Assembly (NCBI GenBank): GCA_934561055.1
Contig: CAKTFN010000006.1
Location: 62,001 to 126,000 of the forward strand
Length of the DNA: 64,000 nt
Reading direction: 5' to 3'
From: an uncultured Eubacteriales bacterium
GTDB taxonomy: Bacteria > Bacillota > Clostridia > Oscillospirales > Acutalibacteraceae
Every line of letters starts with the position of its first letter. Positions within the stretch are counted from its first letter, which is position 1. The notes below the pieces were generated by a model. The model saw only the letters and a list, made by a program, of their open reading frames with translations, was not told the origin of the DNA and ran no database searches. Made by a program: the position numbers and the translations under genes. Below are positions 42,589-50,236 of the stretch, piece by piece.

Positions 42589-44109
42589 TCAGTCCGATTC
42601 ATAAAAGATTTTTTCCGTGTTCTTCTGATGTTCGGCTGCGGTTTCGGCGAGATAAATCGTTCCGTTTGAGTCGTGGCAGAAGAAGTGATAGTTCGTGTCG
42701 CTCGGATTAAGAGCGGCTTTGATTGCTTCGATTCCCGGGTTGCAGATTGCTCCCGGCGGAAGACCTTCAGCGCTGTATGTGTTGTAAGCTTCAAGATAAA
42801 TCGAATAATAGAATTCGGTGAACAAGCCGTACTTGTTGAGTCCGGTGATATATTCCTTCGTTGAGTTCATCTGAAGCTGCGGATATGTCGCCGGGTCGTC
42901 AAGTCGGTTGTGAAGAACCGACGAAATGTCAGCCATTTGAGAGGAGTCCTTCGCTTCACGCTGAATGATTGATGCAAGGATAATCACCTGATCCTGAGTC
43001 ATTCCGAGTTGTTTTGCCTTCTGAGTGAACTCCTTCGTCCATTTCTTTGTGAAGTTCGTAAAGAGCTTTTTAAGAACGGAGTTCGCATTTTCGCCGATGT
43101 AGAAGTCATAGGTATCGGGGAAAATATAACCCTCGGCCTTGAGATAACGTCCGCTGTTTTGCGGAATTCCTTTATAGAAGCCGAACTGCTTTCCGACGAT
43201 GTCAAGGTTTGCGTAAAGCTTTTCGGCCGTGCAAACATTGTACTTTTCAATCTTCTCAAAGACTTGTGCGATTGTCCAGCCTTCGGGGAATGTGAGTCGG
43301 ACGGTGTCCTTTGAAACGGAATTTGAAGATTTGATTGTTTCGAGCATAACTTCGATTCCGCTGTCCGGTTCAAGGTAATAAACGCCGGGTTCATATTCAA
43401 TGTTGACGTATTTTCCTTCTCTGTTCTTCGCCCTGTCATAATGTCTGAATTTGCAAAAAAGCTTTGTAATAAACTTTTGATGAACGAGACCGTTGTCACA
43501 AAGAACGCCATAAACATCGTCAAAATCCGAGCCGTCAGGAATTACAACTGAAACAGTCTGAACATCTTTGTCCTTTTTGAGAACAAGAATGTCGTTGATC
43601 GTCGCAAGAGCGAGCGATGAGGCAACGGCGGTAATGATTGTGATGATGAGAGCGCAGATGCAGGCAATTATGAGACCTCTTGTGCGTTTAAACTTTTTTT
43701 GTTCTTTGAGCTTTGCAAGCTGAGCCGGAGTGAGATTCTGTTCGGAAACCTTTTTTCTCTTTTTGGTTTCCTTCTTTTCGGCGGCTCTTTTTCCGGAAGA
43801 AGCTCTTTTCTTTCCGGCGTTTTTTGAAGCCGGAGAATGCGGACGCTTTGCGCCTGCGGAAGCCGGTCTTTGCTGAGCCGGACGTCTGCGCGAAATATTG
43901 ACCTCAAAATTTTTCTTTGAAGGCTTTTGAACCGGAACGGAAGAACTCGGCCTTTTCGGCGGAACGTATTCGTCCGGAACCTGATTGAATTCATCAATCG
44001 AGACCTTAAAATTTGAAGCGCGGGAATTATTTCCGACCCCTGAGTCCGGACGGCCCGAGGACGGCCTGTTTTGCCCGGTACTTCCGGGGTTGAATGAGTT
44101 TGAGTCCAT
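42589..44109 (-). CDS. mltG: Endolytic murein transglycosylase MltG
   Basis: A 506-residue membrane enzyme that cleaves nascent glycan strands and so ends their elongation. A long basic, Pro/Ser-rich cytoplasmic N-terminus (about 145 residues) precedes one membrane segment (GLIIACICALIITIITAVAS), a LysM-like domain (VSVVIPDGSDFDDVYGVL) and the YceG catalytic domain: LKAEGYIFPDTYDF, the catalytic Glu in SIIQREAKDSS (near 384), and GLPPGAICNPG at the end. The ATG follows GGAGG. The cytoplasmic tail is longer than in E. coli. Confidence 0.94.
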   Translation of the reverse strand: MDSNSFNPGSTGQNRPSSGRPDSGVGNNSRASNFKVSIDEFNQVPDEYVPPKRPSSSVPVQKPSKKNFEVNISRRRPAQQRPASAGAKRPHSPASKNAGKKRASSGKRAAEKKETKKRKKVSEQNLTPAQLAKLKEQKKFKRTRGLIIACICALIITIITAVASSLALATINDILVLKKDKDVQTVSVVIPDGSDFDDVYGVLCDNGLVHQKFITKLFCKFRHYDRAKNREGKYVNIEYEPGVYYLEPDSGIEVMLETIKSSNSVSKDTVRLTFPEGWTIAQVFEKIEKYNVCTAEKLYANLDIVGKQFGFYKGIPQNSGRYLKAEGYIFPDTYDFYIGENANSVLKKLFTNFTKKWTKEFTQKAKQLGMTQDQVIILASIIQREAKDSSQMADISSVLHNRLDDPATYPQLQMNSTKEYITGLNKYGLFTEFYYSIYLEAYNTYSAEGLPPGAICNPGIEAIKAALNPSDTNYHFFCHDSNGTIYLAETAAEHQKNTEKIFYESD

Positions 44110-44121
44110 ATTTGTCCTCCT

Positions 44122-44706
44122 TTATTTTTGCGGCGCCGTTTTTTCGGCGCAAATAATTTCGTTTTCTGTAATTACAAGCGAAACACGACGGTCAAATTCA
44201 TCTTCGGGCAAAGCGGAAAAAAGAAGTTTTCCGAAACACAGCCCGGCCGTTTTGAAATTTCCGCGGGCAAGGAAACGGTCGTAAAAGCCCCTTCCGTGAC
44301 CGAGTCGCGAACCGTCTTTTCCGAATGCGAGCGCCGGAACAATAACGAGTGTTTCTTCATCCGGAAAAGCCTTTTCTCCGTTTGGCTTCGGTTCGAGGAT
44401 ACCGTTGAAGTTTCCCTCTTCAAGCTCGGTTTCGCTTTCTATATAATAATATGTCATTTTGTTTTCGTTTTCACAACGCGGAAGGGCAACTTTTTTTCCG
44501 TCCGTAAGAGCTTTTTCAATGATTCTTTTCGTTGAAACCTCCTGCGGATAAGAAAAATAAGCAAAGAGCTTTTTACAGCTTTTGTAGCTTTCAAGAGAAA
44601 AAAGTTTTGCGCCGATTTTTTCGCTCAATTCTTCCTTGTTCTCAACCGAGGAACGTTTTTCTTTTGCCTCTTTGCGAAGGTGATTTTTTTGTTCGTTTAT
44701 ATTCAT
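44122..44706 (-). CDS. 5-formyltetrahydrofolate cyclo-ligase
   Basis: A 194-residue enzyme converting 5-formyl-THF and ATP to 5,10-methenyl-THF. Recognised by KNHLRKEAKEKR at the N-terminus (ATP-phosphate site), YFSYPQEVST, ALPRCENENKMTYYY and the signature ALAFGKDGSRLGHGRGFYDRF. The ATG at 44706 overlaps the stop of the DJ-1 gene (ATGA), indicating coupled translation; a GTG two codons earlier is possible. Folate supply fits the nearby dTMP kinase and ThyX. Confidence 0.93.
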   Translation of the reverse strand: MNINEQKNHLRKEAKEKRSSVENKEELSEKIGAKLFSLESYKSCKKLFAYFSYPQEVSTKRIIEKALTDGKKVALPRCENENKMTYYYIESETELEEGNFNGILEPKPNGEKAFPDEETLVIVPALAFGKDGSRLGHGRGFYDRFLARGNFKTAGLCFGKLLFSALPEDEFDRRVSLVITENEIICAEKTAPQK

Positions 44707-45257
44707 TTGCACTGAATTTGCGCTTTGATTTCGTCGCTTTTTTCTCTTCCTTCAATTGCGGCAACAATTTCAAGACCGAAGTCAACCGCAACGCCGGCGC
44801 CCTTTGCGGTGATGAAGATTCCGTCTTTGACAACGGACTTTTTGCTTATTGCGGCTCCTTTAAGTTCCTTTTCAAATCCGGGAAAAGCAATTGCCTCTTT
44901 TCCGGAAAGGAGGCCTTTTTTTCCGAGAATAGACGGAGCGGCGCAGATTGCACAAACGAGCTTGTTGTTCTTCACGGCAAAGTCAATTGCGGCGTGAACG
45001 GTTTCGTCGGCGTCAAGATTCAGCGTTCCGGGCATTCCGCCGGGAAGAATCACCGCCTGAAGCTCATCGGTGAGCGAAAGCCCGTCGGTCGTGATGTCAC
45101 AGGTGACCGGAATTTTATGAGAACCGGTGATTACCTTTTTTCCGACGCCTACCGTTGTGACGGAAACGGACGCACGTTTGAGCATATCAATCGGAGCGAT
45201 GGCTTCAACTTCTTCAAAGCCGTCGGCAAGAAAACAGTATACCATATTAAGTACCAT
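44703..45257 (-). CDS. DJ-1/PfpI-family protein
   Basis: A 184-residue flavodoxin-like protein of the DJ-1/ThiJ/PfpI superfamily. Key elements are FLADGFEEVEAIAPID with the conserved Glu, ILPGGMPGTLNL, and the nucleophile elbow VCAICAAPSILG with C105. DJ-1-type members act as glyoxalase/deglycase-like or stress proteins; the true activity is disputed. The first ATG (45257) is very close to AAAGG; the second (45245, MVYCFLADGF) would match common family starts. Overlaps the cyclo-ligase gene. Confidence 0.88.
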   Translation of the reverse strand: MVLNMVYCFLADGFEEVEAIAPIDMLKRASVSVTTVGVGKKVITGSHKIPVTCDITTDGLSLTDELQAVILPGGMPGTLNLDADETVHAAIDFAVKNNKLVCAICAAPSILGKKGLLSGKEAIAFPGFEKELKGAAISKKSVVKDGIFITAKGAGVAVDFGLEIVAAIEGREKSDEIKAQIQCK

Positions 45258-45329
45258 AGCCTTTCGTGTTACAAAAAAGTTTTTGAAAAAAGCAGAACGT
45301 GAGAATGATTTTCCGTTAAAAACGAAAAA

Positions 45330-45992
45330 TCAGATATATTCTTTTACAACTTTAAAAACGAGATCGGAAATTTCTTTTGTGCTTTTCGGCTCACCGTTTT
45401 CGGCGCAGACAATTCGTTTCCAGCCGAGTTTTTCGCAAGCGTATTTTGCCGCAAAGCGGCAGTGCTCAAGATATTCAACGTCAAGTTCATGAATATCCTT
45501 TTTGCTTTCGTCGTTCAGGTAACGTTTTTCAAGAAGTTTTTGAGAGACCTCAACCGGCATATCGAGAAAAACAACGCAGTCCGGTTTCGGAATTTCAAGC
45601 TTGCAATATTCAAAATCGAAAAGCCAATCCAGATAGTAATCCCAGTCTTTTTGAGGAAGCTTCGTCATCTGATGGCAAGCGTTTGAGGTTGTGTATCGGT
45701 TTGCAACGATGATTTTTCCGCTGTTATACTCACGGCTCCAAAACTTTTTGAAGCTCGCATATCTGTCAACGGCAAAAAACGTTGAAGCGGCAAAAGCGTT
45801 GACGTCGTCGGGGCGGGTTCCGAGCTCACCGCCGAGATACATTCGCACGAGTGCGCTTGAGTCATCGCCGTAATTCGGAAGGTCAATTTCAAAAGCGTCT
45901 TTTCCGCTTTCTTTGAGACGGGAAAGGAGGAGAGCGGCCTGCGTTCCCTTTCCGCTTCCGTCAAGACCTTCAATAACAATCATTTTGCCCAT
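45330..45992 (-). CDS. tmk: Thymidylate kinase (dTMP kinase)
   Basis: A 220-residue kinase phosphorylating dTMP to dTDP. The P-loop is EGLDGSGKGTQ (8-18), the DR(Y/F) motif reads FAVDRYASF, and ANRYTTSNACHQ plus DCVVFLDMPVEVSQKLL complete the family set. The ATG follows GGTGA, 15 bases after the cupin stop. With ThyX and the folate enzyme nearby, most steps of dTTP synthesis after dUMP are covered here. Confidence 0.93.
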   Translation of the reverse strand: MGKMIVIEGLDGSGKGTQAALLLSRLKESGKDAFEIDLPNYGDDSSALVRMYLGGELGTRPDDVNAFAASTFFAVDRYASFKKFWSREYNSGKIIVANRYTTSNACHQMTKLPQKDWDYYLDWLFDFEYCKLEIPKPDCVVFLDMPVEVSQKLLEKRYLNDESKKDIHELDVEYLEHCRFAAKYACEKLGWKRIVCAENGEPKSTKEISDLVFKVVKEYI

Positions 45993-46007
45993 GTTTTCAC
46001 CGCTTTA

Positions 46008-46358
46008 TCAGTATGTGAGAATAACGGCGAAAACGGTGAGGTTTTCGTTTTCGGTGCGGTTTGCAATCGAGTGGGTTTCTCCGCCGAGACAGATGCAGCT
46101 GTCGCCCTTGTGAAGAATTTCCGTTTTTCCGTTGTCGTTGTATGTTGCGGTGCCTTCAATGACATAAAAAACTTCTTCTTCGTTTTCATGAACGTGAGCG
46201 CCGATTGAACAGCCCGGTTCGAGAAGGATTGTTCCGAGAAGTCTTGCGTGACCTTTGTATTCGCCTTTATTAAGAATGTCGGTAACAACGGCCTGTCCGT
46301 CGCCGCCGCGCATATTGACTTTTACGGTTTCCGTCATATTTTCATGTCTTTTAATCAT
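46008..46358 (-). CDS. Small cupin-domain protein
   Basis: A 116-residue single cupin barrel. The first cupin motif is GAHVHENEEEVFYVIEGTA with two His and a Glu as metal ligands; the second is GDSCICLGGETHSIANRT with the third His. The ATG at 46358 lies 7 bases from GGGGGT. It is first in a run of six minus-strand genes and has its own promoter. Substrate unknown. Confidence 0.88.
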   Translation of the reverse strand: MIKRHENMTETVKVNMRGGDGQAVVTDILNKGEYKGHARLLGTILLEPGCSIGAHVHENEEEVFYVIEGTATYNDNGKTEILHKGDSCICLGGETHSIANRTENENLTVFAVILTY

Positions 46359-46391
46359 TGCATAAACCCCCAAAATAAATTAATTCATTGT

Positions 46392-46420
46392 ATTATATCA
46401 ATAACCGCCCGAATTATCAA
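46392..46420 (-). promoter_or_regulatory. Promoter of the cupin-tmk operon
   Basis: TTGATA (46415-46420), 17 bases, TGATATAAT with -10 TATAAT (46392-46397) on the minus strand. Confidence 0.72.
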
Positions 46421-46533
46421 GAACAAATTTGTAAAAAATGGTTTTCTTCAAAAAAAAGAGGAAAATCAAGCAAAAGAAAAAAGCGAAAATAAAAAAATAT
46501 TTGAAGATTATCGTCATTATGCATTAATAATTG

Positions 46534-46562
46534 TTGACAACGGAATTTTCTTATGATATGAT
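46534..46562 (+). promoter_or_regulatory. Promoter of the CxxC-repeat surface protein gene
   Basis: TTGACA (46534-46539), 17 bases, TGATATGAT with -10 TATGAT (46557-46562). Confidence 0.75.
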
Positions 46563-46590
46563 GATTAAAAATAAAGGAGGCATAAGAAAA

Positions 46591-49500
46591 ATGAATTCTG
46601 AAAAACATTCACGAACAAAACGATTAATCGCTTGCTTCATGGCAGTGATGATGCTTTTGACCGCAGTTCCGCTTTCTGCGTTTGCGGCAAATACGTGTAC
46701 TCACCTTTATGAAGCGCAGGGACTTGTCAAAGTTGCACTTGTCGGAAAAAAATACGTTGTTTCCGACGAGACGTATAAGTGCGTAAAGTGCAATAATGAA
46801 ACTACAGAAAGACTCTATTGCTCCGACAAATTTAACACTGCCGTTGACAATGCAAAAGCCGCTCTTGCAGATCCGTGTTATAAAACCACCGGAAAAGAGT
46901 ATTTTGCACTTAAAAGCGCAGTTGCGGCTCTGACCGGTCTCGCAGATGGCGGAACGCACTACTCAGAGTTTATTCTTGCAAAAATTAACAATGTTAATGA
47001 TGCACTTCAGTCTCTTAATTCCGCTTCAAAAGAAAGCAAATTGAACACATTCACTGTAAAATTTGTTGCAAAAGATTCCAACGGAAAAGTTGTTGAAGAT
47101 TCACAAAAGGTTTTCTATGCCGAAAGTGCAAATGCACCTGCATCAACTTTTGCCAAAAATTATTCTGACAACGAAAAACATTACACATTCAAAAAGTGGG
47201 ACGCTTCTTTTGATTCGGTAAGATCAAATCTTGTTATTAACGCTGTCTATGATGAAAAAGCTCATAACTTTGAAGTTACCGAAAACAAGGTTGAGCCAAC
47301 TTGCACAACCACAGGAAAATCAGAAGTTAAGACCTGCAAAGATTGCAAAAAGTCAGTCGGCGGAGAAGAAATTGCGGCTCTCGGTCACTCATGGGGACCG
47401 GTTTCAAGCGAGTACTTTCCCGAAAAAACCGCAAAAACCTGTACTCGTTGTAAGGTGGTCTATACTGAGCATGTAAAATATGACGCTCATGAACCAATTA
47501 ACCATGAAGCAAAAAGGCCGACATGCACGGAACCGGGAAATAAAGCTTACAAAACTTGCAAGACTTGTAGTTGGACAAATTACGAAGCAGTTCCGCCAAC
47601 CGGGCACACAATTGTTGTTGACAAAGCCGTCGCTCCGACTTGCACGGCAGCCGGAAAAACCGAAGGTCAGCATTGCTCCGTTTGCAAGGCTGTTATTGTT
47701 GCGCAGAAAGCCGTTCCGGCTCTCGGTCATGACCCTAAGGAAGTCAAATCTGACGATTATAAAAAAACATCTGCTACATGCACAACTCCCGATATCTATT
47801 ATAAGAGCTGTTCAAGATGTGAAGTCGCCATTAAATCCGAAACTTTCACCGGAAAAGCACTTGGTCACAATTTCATTAAAAAGAACATTGGAATTGCACC
47901 TATAGCAAACAGAGCAACATGCACCAAACCGGCTGCTTATTATTACATCTGTTCTGTTTGTGGTTCACAAAGCGAAAATACGTACACTGTAGGAACTGCT
48001 CTCGGCCATGATTTCACCGATTACATCGAAAACGCCGGAAAAGGTACCGAAACAAGAAGTTGCAAGCGTGCCGGTTGCCCAGAGAAGGAAACTCTCTGCG
48101 TTCTCAAGGACGGAAAGCGCAATCATGAAATCAAGCTCGCAGAAAAGGTTGATTCAACCTGCACAACAGACGGACATACCGCATATGAGTACTGCGAGAA
48201 ATGCGGATATAAGAACGGCTATGAAGTAATTCCTGCCGCACACAAGCCCGGAAAGACCGAAAAAGCCATCAAAAAGCTTGCGACATGCACGGCGGCCGGC
48301 GAAGAAGAGGAATCCGTTTACTGCATGGTTAAAGGTTGCGAAAAACTCATTAATACAAAAACCAATACCGTTGCCGCTCTCGGTCATGATTACAGTGAAT
48401 GGAAAGCCAATGAAGACGGAAAAACCCATACGAGAATTTGCAACCGTGAAGATTGCGGTTCAGTCATAACCGAAGCCCATAAGATTATAAAAGTTGAAGC
48501 AAGAGACGCGACCTGCCTCACCGACGGAGTCGAAGCCGGCGAGAAGTGCAAGGTCTGCTCTTACAACACCTCAAAGGTTATTCCGGCAAAGGGAAGCCAC
48601 ACCGAAAAAATTCTTCCGGCAGTAGCCGCAACCTGCACAACTCCCGGAAAAACCGAAGGAAAGAAATGCTCCGTTTGCGGAGAAATGCTTGTTGCTCAGA
48701 CCGATATTCCGGCAAAAGGACACACCGAAGAAATCATCCCCGAAGTTGCCGCAACCTGCACGGCTCCCGGAAAGACCGAAGGTAAAAAATGCTCCGTTTG
48801 CGGAGAAATGCTTGTCGCTCCGACCGAGATTCCGGCTACCGGCCATGACATGGTAACCGACACCGAAGAAGTTCCGGCAACCTGCCTTGTTGACGGCCAC
48901 ACAAAGGGCGAACACTGCTCACGCTGTGATTATAAGGTTGAATCCCAAGTTATTATGTCCGTCGGCCACCACACCGAAGAAATCGTTCCGGCCGTTGCTC
49001 CGACCTGCACCGAGGAAGGAACAACCGAAGGAAAGAAATGCTCCGTTTGCGGAGAAATGCTCGAAGAATATGAGATTATTCCGGCAACCGGTCATTCAAT
49101 GGTTTCAACAATTGTAAAAGCAAGCGTTTCAAAAGACGGAACAAAAACCGAAAAATGTGAAAATTGCGATTTCGTCGAAACTTCGTCAATTCCGAAAATT
49201 TCAACCGTCGTAATCACAAAAACCGCCGTTGCCTATAACGGAAAAGCTCAAACTCCGACCGTTGTTGTCAAAGATGCCGAAGGCGTTACTCTTTCAAAGA
49301 ACATCGACTATAAGGTTACATACAAAAACAACGTCAAACCGGGCGTCGGTTCTGCGGTGATTACATTCATCGGAGATGATTACGAAGGTTCAAAGACCCT
49401 CACCTTCAAAATTACACCGACCGCAACCGCAAAAATTGTTGCAAAGCAGAATGCAAGCGCAATCAAGGTTGCTTGGAGCGCAGTTAAGGGCGCAACCGGC

Positions 49501-49953
49501 TACAGAGTTCAGCTCTATTACGGCAAAAAGCTCGTTCGCACAAGAACCACCGATAAGAGAACCTGGACTTTCACAAAGCTTAAAAGCTCAACAAATTACA
49601 AAATTGTTGTCACACCGTTCGTGAAGAGCGGAAACACCGTTGTTTACGGCGGAGCAAGAACAATTTCAACGGCAACAAAGCCTGCCGCACCGAAGAACGT
49701 TAAGCTCGCCGCAGGAAGAGGAAGAATTGTTGCTCAGTGGAACAAGGTTTCCGGCGCAACCGGTTACACCGTTTTCTACAGCCTTAAAAAGGACGGAAAG
49801 TATAAGTACGTCAATGTTAAGGGCAACAAGGCCAATCTCAAGAATCTCAAGAGCGGAAGAACATATTACATCAAAGTTACCGCAAACAAAAAGCTCGGCG
49901 ACAAGGTTCTCAGATCCGTCCCGACAAAGGTTAAGAGCGCAACCGTAAAATAA
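46591..49953 (+). CDS. Large secreted protein with CxxC/His repeats, MBG-like and two FN3 domains
   Basis: A 1120-residue exported protein. The signal peptide (LIACFMAVMMLLTAVPLSAFA) is followed by about 12 full and several partial repeats of about 40 residues with the pattern TC(T/L)xxGxxxxxxCxxC...xxxGH, so each repeat offers three Cys and one His. After about residue 865 come an MBG-like domain (AVAYNGKAQTPTVVVKDAEG) and two FN3 domains (GATGYRVQLYY, GATGYTVFYS). No sortase motif or anchor is seen. The ATG follows GGAGG. The repeats could bind metal or form disulfides outside the cell; this is inference. Neighbouring repeats at 48601 and 48724 are near-identical in DNA with a 123-base period. 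Confidence 0.82.
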   Translation: MNSEKHSRTKRLIACFMAVMMLLTAVPLSAFAANTCTHLYEAQGLVKVALVGKKYVVSDETYKCVKCNNETTERLYCSDKFNTAVDNAKAALADPCYKTTGKEYFALKSAVAALTGLADGGTHYSEFILAKINNVNDALQSLNSASKESKLNTFTVKFVAKDSNGKVVEDSQKVFYAESANAPASTFAKNYSDNEKHYTFKKWDASFDSVRSNLVINAVYDEKAHNFEVTENKVEPTCTTTGKSEVKTCKDCKKSVGGEEIAALGHSWGPVSSEYFPEKTAKTCTRCKVVYTEHVKYDAHEPINHEAKRPTCTEPGNKAYKTCKTCSWTNYEAVPPTGHTIVVDKAVAPTCTAAGKTEGQHCSVCKAVIVAQKAVPALGHDPKEVKSDDYKKTSATCTTPDIYYKSCSRCEVAIKSETFTGKALGHNFIKKNIGIAPIANRATCTKPAAYYYICSVCGSQSENTYTVGTALGHDFTDYIENAGKGTETRSCKRAGCPEKETLCVLKDGKRNHEIKLAEKVDSTCTTDGHTAYEYCEKCGYKNGYEVIPAAHKPGKTEKAIKKLATCTAAGEEEESVYCMVKGCEKLINTKTNTVAALGHDYSEWKANEDGKTHTRICNREDCGSVITEAHKIIKVEARDATCLTDGVEAGEKCKVCSYNTSKVIPAKGSHTEKILPAVAATCTTPGKTEGKKCSVCGEMLVAQTDIPAKGHTEEIIPEVAATCTAPGKTEGKKCSVCGEMLVAPTEIPATGHDMVTDTEEVPATCLVDGHTKGEHCSRCDYKVESQVIMSVGHHTEEIVPAVAPTCTEEGTTEGKKCSVCGEMLEEYEIIPATGHSMVSTIVKASVSKDGTKTEKCENCDFVETSSIPKISTVVITKTAVAYNGKAQTPTVVVKDAEGVTLSKNIDYKVTYKNNVKPGVGSAVITFIGDDYEGSKTLTFKITPTATAKIVAKQNASAIKVAWSAVKGATGYRVQLYYGKKLVRTRTTDKRTWTFTKLKSSTNYKIVVTPFVKSGNTVVYGGARTISTATKPAAPKNVKLAAGRGRIVAQWNKVSGATGYTVFYSLKKDGKYKYVNVKGNKANLKNLKSGRTYYIKVTANKKLGDKVLRSVPTKVKSATVK
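48601..48846 (+). repeat. Direct repeat, 123-base period, inside the CxxC-repeat gene
   Basis: Two adjacent 41-codon units; the 26-base core around AAATGCTCCGTTTGCGGAG is identical at about 48664, 48787 and again at 49039. Recent internal duplication is likely. Confidence 0.75.
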
Positions 49954-49968
49954 GAATCAAAACGTTTT

Positions 49969-50007
49969 CGGCGGATACCGTGTTTTCGGTATCCGCCGAT
50001 TCTTTTT
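49969..50007 (+). terminator. Terminator of the CxxC-repeat gene
   Basis: Perfect 12-bp stem CGGCGGATACCG/CGGTATCCGCCG (49969-49980 with 49987-49998), then TTCTTTTTG. Confidence 0.88.
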
Positions 50008-50040
50008 GTTCAAATCCTTCTGTTTTCACAGTCAACGTAC

Positions 50041-50096
50041 GTGAGGTTCTTTCATTTTACAGGTTATCGGCTCATATCAATCTTGTAAAATCTCAC
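50041..50096. other. Bulged inverted repeat between two converging terminators
   Basis: GTGAG (50041-50045) pairs with CTCAC (50092-50096), and ATTTTACA (50054-50061) with TGTAAAAT (50084-50091). An 8-base bulge lies on one side. It has no T-run and belongs to no recognised class. Confidence 0.35.
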
Positions 50097-50175
50097 GCAC
50101 AGCGGCTACACTCTGCTTTTAAAGATTAATTTTTATTCGGCCGAAAATCACTCTTTTCTTTTAGCAAAAGCATAA

Positions 50176-50218
50176 CAAAAGAAACGGCGGAAACCGATTG
50201 AAGTCCGATTTCCGCCGT
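50176..50218 (-). terminator. Terminator of the SGNH/Big_2 gene
   Basis: ACGGCGGAAA (50184-50193) pairs with TTTCCGCCGT (50209-50218); the minus strand continues TTCTTTTG. Confidence 0.75.
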
Positions 50219-50236
50219 GATGATATTCAAGTTTGC

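Noticed and set aside
42070..42669. Plus-strand frame of 199 codons
   Set aside because: Antisense to the U32 gene with its intact cysteine signature.
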